Under the pieces are notes generated by a model. The model saw only the letters and a list, made by a program, of their open reading frames with translations, had not been told where the DNA came from and did not search any database. Below, in pieces: positions 34,508 through 45,684 of a stretch of DNA of 64,000 nucleotides. Both the position numbers and the translations under genes were made by a program. The DNA is taken from contig CM060192.1 in assembly GCA_030549335.1 (NCBI GenBank), positions 22,324,157 to 22,388,156 on the forward strand, in the 5' to 3' direction. The DNA is from Pontederia crassipes (taxonomy: Eukaryota > Streptophyta > Magnoliopsida > Commelinales > Pontederiaceae). The first letter of the stretch is position 1, and the number at the start of each line of letters is the position of its first letter.

Positions 34508-35900
34508 GGTCTAATTTTGGTCATAAAAATAGGAGAAATAAGTGTTATGCATGTTTTAATTTTCTCCACAAATAACATAAAAAATGAAATAACAATATTC
34601 ATGAAATAGTAACATCAAGAGATTGTTAAACTCACACTCATCTCCCACTATCTCCAAGAAATATTATTATTCATTATTTTAACAATGCGACAAAATTAAT
34701 TTAAATGTTTGAATTTTGAATCAACACATAATTGAAAATTTTCTACTCTATGCATTTTGAATAAACTTATAATTCAAAATCACCAAGATTCATTTCATGT
34801 GGTGCACCAAATTATTTCTAATATGACCAAGACAATCAGAATTAGTGTAACGGGAGCTCTTCCCCGAGGAGTGTCAATTAAATAGCCGTGACATCACATT
34901 AGAAAAAAAATGTGTTCCCACTGTCACACATCAATCTTATTTCTGGAGACTGCGTTGATGATGCACCAGATTAGTTCCTTCAAATCTTTCTAGACATGCA
35001 TTTCGGATCATGCACCGCTCAACAGAAAAACATTGGTTATTGTGGCAATATTTGAATCTCAATGTGTCTTAATCATACAAAAGAACTATCTATGTTTCAT
35101 GTATTTTTTAATTACTTATAGTTTGTACAATTAGACCAACTAATTATTTTATTATAGACTTGCATGAAATATGTATTTCAGCCCATAGTCAAAATTAATA
35201 TTGTCATCTTAATTAATTCTCAGAAAAAGAATTTCAAATCAATTTAAAATTCTAGACAAATTATCATGCTTAATAAGATTGGACATACCAATTTAATTTT
35301 AACACACAGTCAAATTTTGAATCACATAAATAAATATCATTATCACATACATAAACAAAAATATTTATTTGATAACACATTTATTAGGTAATATTTGATA
35401 TTGACATGCAAATCTAATCATTTAATTTATTGCTTTAAATCAATAAATGTTTTTATTTTGATAAGATTAAATGCATGCAATATTATAGAAAAATTTTCAA
35501 GGACAAAACAAAATTTTTTAATTTTTCGAGATTTTATAATAAATCTTTTATATTTTTGGAATATTTTAAAAATTGGCAAAAATCAGAAAAGAAAAGAAAA
35601 AGAAAAATTATTTATTGAGCCTCTCAGTCAGCCCAATTGTTACTTCTCATATGTGCAACTCTTTTACAACCAAACTGGGTCTGTCAATGTGCCTGTTGGA
35701 ATTTTTTTTCTGCAACGTATGCATAAAAAATCTGAAAATTTCACCAAAAATATTAAAATAAATCCGAAAAATATATTTGTGATGACAAACTCTACTTTAT
35801 CCCTAGATTGTGGTCATACAATCGAGGTGCGCAGATCTCAAATAATAACGAATAATACTTTTTTCGATGCAATCACGAGTTCAAGAAAAATTTAAAAAAG
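34508..35900 (-). other. Copia leader (long, AT-rich)
   Basis: About 1.4 kb separates gag from the primer-binding site, much more than in most Copia elements. It may be a genuinely long leader or contain an unrecognised insertion. Short frames here are compositional. Confidence 0.4.
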
Positions 35901-35912
35901 GCTCTGATACCA
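35901..35912 (-). promoter_or_regulatory. Copia primer-binding site
   Basis: GCTCTGATACCA on the plus strand is the complement of TGGTATCAGAGC, the standard initiator tRNA-Met primer-binding site. It lies two bases from the LTR edge (TGTTAAAATT, starting at 35914). Confidence 0.9.
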
Positions 35913-36328
35913 ATGTTAAAATTTATATATATATAAAGCTAGTGCATTGGGTGGCTTCACATTGCAGCATTAGAGTTTATCTTTTTTTCAAGTGTTTTGA
36001 TGTTTTTACACATTCACCTCCCTTTTTATGCGTTGTGTAATCTCCACTCAATCATCAAATGCATCCATATATTAATTAATCCACTAACTCACCGTAAACC
36101 TCTCATGTCCAATCACTCATGTCCGTTCCTCTTTGGTAGTTATAGTTTTTTCTTTTTTTTTTGTGCTTCTCCTTTTTTTTTCATTTTTTTAGCTTTTTGG
36201 AATATGAAGGGGTCTTTCTTTTTTCATATTTTCTTGACTTTTCTAATATAGTATAGCCATTAACTTATCTGTCAGAAAAGATGTCATCAAACCTCTCTCC
36301 TTTCACCATTTGTTAATTATCTTTTTCC

Positions 36329-36380
36329 TCATATATATATAAAGCTGGTGCATCGGAGAGGCTCACATTTTAGAATTTGA
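36329..36380 (+). repeat. Second Helitron-type 5' terminus
   Basis: TCATATATATATAAAGCTGG and the following GTGCATCGGAGAGGCTCACA match the Helitron start at 35923 (GTGCATTGGGTGGCTTCACA). It has the TC start that 35923 lacks. It may mark an earlier Helitron, into whose front a new 5' end was added, or an internal duplication. Confidence 0.7.
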
Positions 36381-36560
36381 CTTTATCTTTTTTTTTTCAA
36401 ATGCTTACCTTTTAACTTTCATCCTTTATCACCCATCTGACTCATGAATTTTTTTGTCTTTCTATAACTTCATCTCACCAATGTAACTCCCATCTGGCTC
36501 TTAGTATAGCCCACTATCTTCTGCTGTTGCAATTACCTCTTTAATCGTTAACCCATTAGA

Positions 36561-37390
36561 GAAGAGTTACATAACTCCACTAATACATTAATATGCGATT
36601 GTGATATGTTTCTAAATTTGCAGGGTCTTCTCTTCTCTCAAGATATTCCCACTTTACAAGCAAACAGTGGCATGCATGTAGTTCCCTGATCAACTATTTA
36701 TGTTTTAGAACAATGACCATTTTAACAAGCTTACGTATGCATGCAGTTCATGCTGGTGATGAAGAGCGGCTACATAAGGAGGATGGTGATCAAGTTGGAC
36801 AGCGCCAATCTCGATCGAATTGACCTGTGGGATGTGTTGGGCGATGCGTCGTGAAGGCGGCCAAGTTCAGCTACGACGCCAACTTTGAGATCACAGTCCA
36901 CAACGTTGCAGCGTTGCGGTGCACAGCGGAATACCTGGAGATGAAGGAGGAGCACTGCCGGAGCAACCTGGCCGAGAAGAGTTACATAACTCCACTAATA
37001 CATTAATATGCGATTGTGATATGTTTCTAAATTTGCAGGGTCTTCTCTTCTCTCAAGATATTCCCACTTTACAAGCAAACAGTGGCATGCATGTAGTTCC
37101 CTGATCAACTATTTATGTTTTAGAACGATGATCATTTTAACAAGCTTACGTATGCATGCAGTTCATGCTGGTGATGAAGAGCAGCTACATAAGGAGGATG
37201 GTGATCAAGTTGGACAGCGCCAATCTCGACCGAATTGACCTGTGGGATGTGTTGGGCGATGTGTCATGAAGGCGGCCAAGTTCAGCTATGACGCCAACTT
37301 TGAGATCACGGTCCACAATGATGCAGCGTTGTGGTGCACAGCGGAATACCTGGAGATGAAGGAGGAGCACTGCCGGAGTAACCTGGCCGA
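36561..37390 (+). repeat. 415 bp tandem duplication of captured gene sequence
   Basis: Unit 1 is 36561-36975 and unit 2 is 36976-37390. Each holds GAAGAGTTACATAACTCCAC, an intron-exon boundary (TTTGCAG), the FSQDIPT exon start, a second intron end (GCATGCAG) and the BTB-domain exon. Few differences separate them, so the duplication is fairly recent. It arose inside the Helitron. Confidence 0.92.
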
Positions 37391-37850
37391 GCAGACCGAG
37401 GAGTACATCAACTAGGCCGTGCTCAAGATGCTTCCTGGTGCAGTAGCGGCTCTGTGCTCGTGCAAGCGAGGATTTACGCCATCACCGAAGAGCTTAGATT
37501 GTCCAACGATTAGCTTGAAGGTTTCTGCTTCATTCATCACATGTTCATATTTCTATCCCCTATACAGCAATACCCTAATCTATTTAGAGGTTTTATCCAT
37601 GCCTATAACGAAGCCAACTTTCCGATGAGGTCGCGCGATGGTGGACCTCCGAGCTTTCCGTTGTTTGCTCCACGTCGTTCTAGAAAATCCTTGAGGCCAT
37701 AAGATCCCGCTGCACGGTCCTTAATATCCTCACCATAGCGATCACTGTATATGCTTAGAGGCTCCTCCCAGATCTCCTCCCTGTAAATCTGGTAGTGTCT
37801 CCGTCACTACTGTCGGAACCTTAATGAAGATGGGGAAGCCAGAAGTCGGT
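36747..37850 (+). pseudogene. Captured NPH3/RPT2-family (BTB-NPH3) gene fragments
   Basis: After an intron-like acceptor at 36745-36746 (and at 37160-37161 in unit 2) the frame reads FMLVMKSGYIRRMVIKLDSA and NLDRIDLWDVLGDAS. After a one-base shift it reads KAAKFSYDANFEITVHNVAA, LRCTAEYLEMKEEHCRSNLA, and in unit 2 QTEEYINQAVLKMLPGAVAA. These match the BTB domain end and linker of plant NPH3-like proteins (K-x-FC/SY-x-x-NFEIT, LRC-x-AEYLEM-x-E), adaptors of cullin-3 ubiquitin ligases in phototropin signalling. Further on, WWTSELSVVCSTSF and KILEAIRSRC (about 37635-37720) resemble the NPH3 domain start. Introns are kept, so genomic DNA rather than mRNA was captured. Stops and shifts make it non-functional. 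Orientation is that of the Helitron. Confidence 0.8.
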
Positions 37851-37895
37851 AGCGAGCCGTAGTTGAATTGATCATTTTCATCCTCCAAATTTGCA

Positions 37896-37990
37896 AGGTT
37901 TTCTCTCAAGATGTCCCTACTAACATCACCATCGCTGTCGAGCAGTCATCCTCGACACACGTAAAAAATTTGTAGAAATGGCTTTGCCAA
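37896..37990 (+). pseudogene. Third partial copy of the NPH3 first-exon region
   Basis: AAATTTGCAAGGTTTTCTCTCAAG is again an acceptor-like boundary. It is followed by FSQDVPTNITIAVEQSS, the BTB start that is shortened in the two tandem units. It keeps residues (NITIAVE) missing from those, so it comes from a different copy or paralogue, or from a part of the locus captured separately. Confidence 0.6.
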
Positions 37991-38302
37991 AGAGCTTGAT
38001 TATCCTCGCTGTGGATAGTGTATAGAAACTATTCCATCCCCTCTCATCACTCATTTTTTTTATTATTTACTCATTTAGATGCATACTTGCAACCGCAACA
38101 GTTTATCACATCATGACTAATTTCTCTTTTTATACAATAAATAAAGTAAATAAGAGAAATCATGTTAATGAAATGCATGAAAAATGAAAAAATTATTTAT
38201 CAATAAAAAGATGGGATTTTGATATCTATACCAGTAAAGACAACAAATATTCTTTTTGAAATGGAACTTCTTTTGATCTTATATATATATATATATATAT
38301 AT

Positions 38303-39065
38303 ATTAGTTAAGGGAACACCCTTGTGCTTCGACACATATTATATAATATATAATTATATATTATTAAATATATGGAAACATAGAAATAATTTATATGCTC
38401 ATTATTTACCTATAATTCTTATATTAAAAATAATTTTATAGGTGAAATTATTATTATTCTCTTTGAGAAAGAATTTTTCATATTTCCAGATCTTACTATA
38501 TATTTTCAGCCATAGTTGGGATAAAAAAAACAGAATATATATTCTTTTTTAAAGTTATATTGTTAAAGACATACAATATAATTGTATATATTAAACTAAT
38601 AACATCCAACAAAAAAATGGTCAAATGAAATACTAATTTGAACTCGAGAAAGAGATAAAATGTGAAAAATAAATTGATAATTTGCTAGGTTCACAAATAA
38701 TTTTTACTATACCAATACAGGAATATTGTATTCATTTTTTATATGCTCATTTGGGAATGCTAACGTATAACATATACCTAAAAGAAGAAACAAATGAGTA
38801 TCTCATAAAGACAACCAAATTTCTTTCTCTTTATTTCTTTTTTTATGACATATATTCTTTTTTTATCACAACTATGGCTGAAAATATAGAAATATGAATA
38901 ATTCTTCTAAAAGGAATAACGATAATTGCATTTATAAAAATATTTTAAATATAAAAAATTATAGGTAAATATTGAGTATATAAAATATTTATAATTTTAC
39001 ATATATTTAACAATAAATATTTATATCTTATATAATTTGTGCGAAGCACAAGGGTGTTTCCTAGT
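38303..39065. repeat. Long inverted repeat formed by two Helitron-type 3' ends
   Basis: The left arm (38303-~38580) begins ATTAGTTAAGGGAACACCCT then TGTGCTTCG. The right arm (~38790-39065) is its inverse, ending in AAGGGTGTTTCCTAGT. Shared inner blocks include TTTACCTATAATT and TTTTCAGCCATAGTTG (with its complement CAACTATGGCTGAAAA near 38872). The arms are about 275 bp, diverged, and separated by ~210 bp. A (TA)n run precedes the left arm at 38280-38303. Confidence 0.8.
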
Positions 39066-39413
39066 TTATAATAGATATAAATTCTAAAGATTGCGGAATA
39101 TTTCTTGCAGTAAAAGCGGATCGTTCGGACTTTTTCACGAACTCTTGACGAATGCACTTGTATCTCGGAATCGGAACTGAACCTCAAAGGAACAGAACTC
39201 CACAGCACAAGTGTCCCTGGAATGATCTTTCGAAAGTATGTTTGGGACCTATGCTATAGATCTCTTTTTATAAGGTAGGGAGACTTGGATGATAAGTTAG
39301 GCAGAATGCATCACGCGCGTCTATCACGCGTATGATGACGTGTCTGCGCAGGCATGCGTCTCATCCTTGTGAGCCGCGTGCGGCCTATGTGCCCAAAAGG
39401 GCACTATTCCAAC
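39066..39413 (-). repeat. Copia 5' LTR (main part)
   Basis: It matches the 3' LTR at 22744-23114 block by block: CGGATCGTTCGGACTTTTTC / CGGATCGTCGGGGCTTTTCT, then CAGAATGCATCACGC, then GTGCCCAAAAGGGCACTATT. The minus-strand TATA box is near 39264-39272. Its first ten or so bases are cut off by the Helitron and lie at 35914-35922. Confidence 0.85.
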
Positions 39414-42400
39414 GGTGAAAAAAAAAGACGATCGTCAATCCAATACTGCATTCATAATTTTATTAATGCGCCATCTTCGTAAACAAAATACATAAACAAG
39501 AGTGTTGATATACGAAAAAATACGAAGTGAAGTCACTCGACCGCAAGACAAATAAACTGGTACTTGTACAATTTCGATTTCTCCTATAACTATTAATTGT
39601 AATATCTAAAGAATAGGTTGTATACAAATTAATTAGCATTGAAAAGAATTCGAGTGAAAGAAGAGAAGTCAGAAAGAAGAAAAGATGCACAAGCTTTGCT
39701 AAATAATTAGGTAAAGAATGATATTCTATCCAAACACCTACTAGAACCGTAAAAACCAAATTAGTATTTTTATATTTTAGTTCTCTCACATGAAACTTAC
39801 GTCCGAACGCGAAACCTAAACAAAAATGTCACATTGTTTAGATCTTGTGAACTACGTAGAAAGGTTCAAACAAATTATGGCATCCAAATGAAAATGATCA
39901 ACTGTTGCATGACATCCTTGTGGCTCATGTGGGCCAATGGTTACTATTATTTTTTTCGATATCGATTGCAAAGGAGGCCAAGATGTAGTACAAGAAAATG
40001 AAAAAACACAAATATGAAAATAAGGAATATAAAATCCTCACGATCGAATTCTAACTCTAGATAAGTTGTTTTATGAATTAAGGAATATGGTTGTGTTGTT
40101 GGCTAAGTTAGGTTGGTTATTAATGAGTCGTTGAAGGAGTGGGCTAATCGTATGTCATGAACGAGCCATCCTAATTAAATCTTGTGACTTGAAGGATCAA
40201 AGTTGTCAATATGGCATCATTTCCATAGTACTTGGATGAAGGAATTAATACGGATATCTTAGATTTAATTAGAATGGTATGAATTTAAAAAGTCTACATA
40301 TGATTTAGATACCATTTTTAAATATTGAAGTGATATTATATTTGTGTTTATAAACTTGTCATATAATTTAAAATTAAACCTACAAAATTGGTAATTATTC
40401 AAGGGTTAAAATAATTATACCTATTTCATTCTTAGTTTCTTTTCATCAAATTAAAGATAAATAATTTTACTTAAGAATAATAAATTTATTCATTTAACTT
40501 ACTATTTCATAACTCATGTATTATAATTTATATCCACACATAGAATGAATTAAACTAACACAACTAATCCTATTAATTCATATCCAAATATAATTTTAGA
40601 AGCACTCATCACACTCGATTCCACCAACAAAGACTTAAAATGCTTAAGTTTACTTCACCATCCTAACGAATTCATCCATCATTAAATTACTAAATAAAGC
40701 CTAAATATTGGAGGCCAGTGTATGCTTCATTCTTAACATGGTGCTAAGATGAAGAGACCTATAAAAAAAAGATAAAAGAAGAACATGATGGGAGACTTTT
40801 CTAATAGTGGAATAATGGGTCATAGTTAATATGGAGTTATGAGATATAATTAATAAAAGTTTGGGTTAAGGACTGAGAAAAAAATATTTAAACGAGGAGA
40901 AAAAAAAATCAATCCTTATATTACATTTTTATGGTATTAGATAGATATAATGCCAATTTAATTTTGATTGATGTTGGAGTGATATTTTTAAAAGTTTGCT
41001 AGATAGCTGACCCTCTTAGTCTGTCCTTTCAATAATAGAAGCAAAATCTTTTTGCTTCTTATAATAATATTTCCTCAGCTTAATAGATAACTAGTATTAA
41101 AATTACAATTTTGGAGGTATATCAAGGATAAAGGAATTAAAATCAGGAAAAGGGGAATAAAATAATAAAGGAAGAAGGTAGGGCTTTTTTTTTTGTTTAT
41201 GTGGGAATGGAAAAAAGATTGCACACATGATTTTCAATCGAACATTTTTCTATTGTGGCAGATTGTTCTCCCATTTCTATTCTTTTTATAATTTGTGCCA
41301 CACGTTTTTTAATATTTTGACGATGTGTATCGTTACCAATTATGTTGTAATAGAATGTCAATTTGTCAGTCTTTGGGTGGAAATTAATGTTGAAAATGAT
41401 TCTCTACAAGCCTATCACCAAAAGAGTCCACCATTTGTGAAAATTAAATTTCTGTGATGAATTTTGTGTCATGAAAATGGTTCGGGTAGAATGATTTTTT
41501 TAACAAAAAAATCAACATTTAAATTTTGATTCAACACATAAAAGATCACCTTAAATATTTTTTCCGAAGAAAAAAATCTAACCTTGGCGGTCTTGGTTTT
41601 TTCGAATTGATCGGACCTACTTTAAAATAATAATTTAAAAAAATGATAAACATTAAATATATCACGTGTATATTTTAAAAAAATAAAATTTAACTACAAT
41701 AGCGACAAAATTTTCTCAATTCTAATCGATTGGATGTATTGTGAGTTTATCTACTTAATGTAGATAAATAAAAATAACATATTATTACATTATAATTGAA
41801 AATATTCTAGTTAATTTTGTCCAAACTTTTTAAAATAAATTAATAACTTAATCATATTCAAGTTCAAATGTGTGATAATAAATAAATAATATGAATAAGA
41901 GAAAAAGTAAAATTATAAAATATTATTTAAAAATTTAAGTAATAATTTAATTATAATAATTTTAAAAAAATATTTGATTTGGGTCAGCCCCATTTGATTT
42001 TTGGAGTAAGAAGCCCTAATTTGAACGGGTAGTTTTATTTATTATGAAAGATTGACCTAATTTTTAGTTCGAATCGATATTTTAGATTTTTTTTCGAGTT
42101 GGTTTTTTCAATTTGATTAGATTTTTTCAGTTGATAGGTTATTACTTACCCTAACAAAAAATAACTATTTTCTGATGTAGGAACAACAGTCCCCTAGCCA
42201 AAAGGCAAGTTAGTTTCAAGCCAAGAGGGAGATATATGGATTTTAATTATTGTTCAATTTAGGTGTGGATGATGAATGATGAATTCGCAATTGAATAGTT
42301 TTTTAATTCATCGCCCGTCATGAATTAGCGATAATTAATAGACGTTTGCTACCTCTTAAAAGAGATAATGCAATCATCATTTTTCTATGCATAATTAACT

Positions 42401-43225
42401 ATGTCCTCCTGTGTGTCGTTATTTATCTGTATATCGTTGGAGATATTAATATATTATAGATGAAGAACTATTTCTAAATTATAGTATGTGTGATATCTTT
42501 AGATAGATAATACAATCATTGTTAGATATATCTTCTTTTTCTATTCGTTTCTTAATTACCTTTGGGTTCATGTTAAAACAACTTCCTTGTTAGCCGAATT
42601 GGTCATGGTGCTTCTTGACATGGAAAGATATTTGGGCCGGGATGATTTGAAAGTTGGAACTAATTGCTCGGTAGCAAAGATGAATGAGTATGTTCGTTTT
42701 TAAGATTTCATCTCATACATCCAATTTAAATTGTTAGCACTTAACCGGCTGACTAGGATTTTTTTATTTAATGTAAAACATTATTCTTAAGCTAAGTTTA
42801 TTTTAAAAATTATAAACTTTATATAAGTCGCAGAATTTTATATACACGTCTCTTCATTTTGTATGATAAAAGAGTTGGTAAATCTTTATTTTTGTTTAAC
42901 ACACATATGCCAAGTTTTGAATATTCTTGTAATCAAATTCAGCGTATTATTTATTTATTTATTCTAACTTAAAATTTGCAACTACCTTAGTATTCAAAAG
43001 TAACAGGATTTATTTTTTTCACTTCATATTTATGTCTTCTATGATATATTACTTCTTTTTTTTAATTCTTAATGTATATTAGTTATTTAATAGTTAAATT
43101 TGTTTGATGTATAAACTTTATGAATTAGTTTATGATGCAAGTTTGAATGACCAACCTTAATTTCATATATTTATAATAGGAAGTTTCTGATGACGTAAAT
43201 CTCATTGTTTTGTGTTTGTACGCTC
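39414..43225. other. No recognised gene; AT-rich DNA
   Basis: Short frames (39463-39789 minus, 41227-41457 plus) are compositional. The stretch at 42560-42700 is slightly less AT-rich and opens briefly in one frame, but I see no family signature. No terminal repeats or LTR structure was recognised. Confidence 0.45.
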
Positions 43226-43305
43226 TTTTCATATATTTAGCTATTAGTTAGCTTAATTTATGCGTTTGCGATGCAGTTTTGTACATGCCTTTGCACGGTA
43301 ATTGT
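43226..43305. repeat. Left copy of an ~80 bp repeat flanking the nested block
   Basis: CTTTTCATATATTTAGCTAT ... TATGCGTTTGCGATGCA ... GCACGGTAAT also occurs, diverged, at 63556-63671, just past the right edge of the outer LTR. Confidence 0.7.
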
Positions 43306-43699
43306 AATGATCAAAAAATTCATTTTAAAAGTTTTGGATATTATGGATAATTTCGCATCGATAGTCCGTTCGTCATACATCATTTAACAGTAAAAGATTT
43401 GATAATTTAGAAAAAAAATCATAATAAATAAAAATTTTCTATTAATTATATCATAATAGATAATTCAAAAAATATTAAATGCTTAAACCTTCAATACATC
43501 ATTAACCTCAATATTCAAATAAAATTGTAGGACTCATTTAAATATAAGCACTTGCAACACTTCGTCGTGAACTTGAATTGTCATTCATCACTTAATCTTA
43601 ATTATCCCAATTATAATATGTAAAGGTCATACATGTCATGCTATCCTATCACATGATACTACATGCGATGCATCATCACCATAATAACAATAATATATG

Positions 43700-45450
43700 A
43701 ACATGCATGTCATGAATTGAACATTATATGACAATATATCATGTTTACATTCATTCATCATACAACATTCATGTAACATAAACATCATGTCATACCTGCT
43801 TTACTTCGAATTCATCATTTGCAAATAGCATGCAATAGAAACATACATTCATCACATCCATAACATTTCATTTTATTTCACATTCATTGTCATGTACATT
43901 CTAGGGGTTTCTTCATAACTCATTGTTCCTTACTCTTGACTTCTTTCATACTTTACATCTAATCAGAGTTGTTTTATAACCCTTTGGATCTTCTTTCATC
44001 TTTCTTTTCTTTTTTTTATTATGTGATTCTTCATGTGTTATCTTCATCTTTATCACATAATAGCATCTTAACTTTCATTTCATATCATAAGTCATACATA
44101 GGAACACACATATCATAATAGTGAGGGACTTTATTCCTAATCATCTTTAGGAATACACACATTTTATGATGAGATACATTGTTCCTTTAGAAAGTATATA
44201 GGCTTAGGTCCCCTTGAAGTACATACATATATGTAGGACATTACTTTTCATCTTTACTTGATTATCATCATCTCAACTTTCATTTTTTGTTATAAGGTAC
44301 TTAGTTAACTTCACTTTCATTATTACTTTATCTTATAACATCTTTGATCTTAACATAGTTGAAAAATCATATCACATCATCACATTGGCTACCTAAGTCA
44401 CATCCTTAAAAACACGCACATCATAATAGCGAGGGACTCAAAGAATATGCATACTATAATAGTGAGATATTTTATTATGAAGAATACATATACTATAATA
44501 GTGAGGGATTTTATTCTAGAGAATACACACACTTTCTGATGAGGGACGTTCCCTGAGAAGCACATACAAAAATGCAGAATTTTGCTTCACGGGCTTAAGT
44601 CCCCTTGAAGTATATATATAGGTGAAGGACTTTGGTTCTCACCATTGATGAGTGATGAGCATATTCTTTTTCAACTTTAGGAGTATGACAATACATCATG
44701 AACATGCATGTCATGAACTATATCATGAACTTTATATGACAATACATAATGCTTACATTCATTCATCATACGACATTTATGTAACATAAACATCATATCA
44801 TACCTGCTTTACTTCGGATCCATCATTTGCAAGTAGCATGCAATAAAAACATACATTCATATCATTCATCACATTCATAGCATATCATTTTATTTCACAT
44901 TCACATGTTCATTCTAAGAGTTTTTTCATAACTCCTTAATCCTTACTTCTAGACTTCTTTCATACTTTATATATTCTTGGGATTGCTTTATAATTCATTA
45001 GATCTTTTTTATTTTTCTTTTTTTATTATGTGATCCCTCATGTGCTATTTTCATTTTTATCACATAATAACATCTTGACTTTCATTCCATATCATAAGTC
45101 ATACATAGGAACACACATCATAATAGTGAGGGATTTTATTCCTAATCAGCTTTAGGAATACACACACTTTATGATGATGGACATTGTTCCTTTACAAAGT
45201 ACATATACAAATACAGGACTTTACTTTTGAAACTTAGGCTCCTTTGAAGTACATACATATATGTAGGACTTTACTTTCCATCTTTACTGCATCATCATCT
45301 TAACCTTCATTCTTTGTTATAAGGTACTTAGTTAATTTCACTTTCATTCTTACTTTATCTTATAACATCTTTGATCTTAACATAGTTGAAAAATCATAAC
45401 ACATCATCACATTGGCTAGCCAGGCAACATCCTTGGGAATACGCACATCA
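43700..45450. repeat. 1,008 bp tandem duplication with ~40 bp sub-repeats
   Basis: CATAAACATCATGTCATACC at 43777 recurs at 44785, and the similarity continues through the CTTTACTTCG, GCATGCAATA and TTTATTTCACATTC blocks. Inside both units, sub-repeats of the form GAA(T/C)ACACACATCATAATAG then TGAGGGACTTTATTC occur several times. It lies in the outer LTR. Confidence 0.85.
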
Positions 45451-45684
45451 CTATCATCACATTGGCTACCTAATTTAAGCGGGGTTAGTTTTGCTCCATT
45501 AAAAAGCTACTCTATATCATATTCGGTCTCCTAAAAATTAATTTAATTATTATATATTCAAGTTACTCCTAACACCCAATAAATGAAATGTAAAAATGTA
45601 AGAAAACAAATCTCAAGCTAAAATCGACCACAAGACCTCCACAAAACCTTGGAGCATGGTACCTACGCTAAATCAGGCTTTGTT

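Larger units (their letters stand above)
35923..39065 (+). mobile_element. Non-autonomous Helitron carrying NPH3/BTB gene fragments
   Basis: The 3' end has the Helitron signature: a hairpin (TTGTGC-GAA-GCACAA, 39037-39051), then AGGGTGTTTC, then CTAGT at 39061-39065, followed by T. The 5' end is TTATATATATATAAAGCTAG; a near-copy with the canonical TC start lies at 36329. Removing 35923-39065 restores the Copia LTR (TGTTAAAAT + TTATAATAGAT), with no target duplication, as expected of Helitrons. There is no Rep/helicase, so it is non-autonomous. The 5' edge could be off by one or two bases. Confidence 0.85.
22744..39413 (-). mobile_element. Ty1/Copia retrotransposon (old, broken, holds two nested elements)
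   Basis: Read on the minus strand, the order is 5' LTR (39413 down to 39066, resuming for ~10 bp at 35923-35914), primer-binding site, long leader, gag, protease, integrase, RT, RNase H and 3' LTR (23114-22744). The order integrase before RT is diagnostic of Copia. A plus-strand Gypsy occupies about 25541-32444 and a Helitron 35923-39065. The element is broken, with many breaks and a missing segment between integrase and RT. The two LTRs differ clearly by eye, so it is old. The flanking 5 bp are not a clean duplication. Confidence 0.9.

Noticed and set aside
35395-36251. Open frames of 166 and 84 codons
   Set aside because: They are AT-driven, Lys/Phe/Ile-rich, and span the Copia leader or the Helitron edge.
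42560-42700. Possible exon (...AELVMVLLDMERYLGRDDLK...)
   Set aside because: Only a short open stretch; no splice-consistent extension and no recognisable family.
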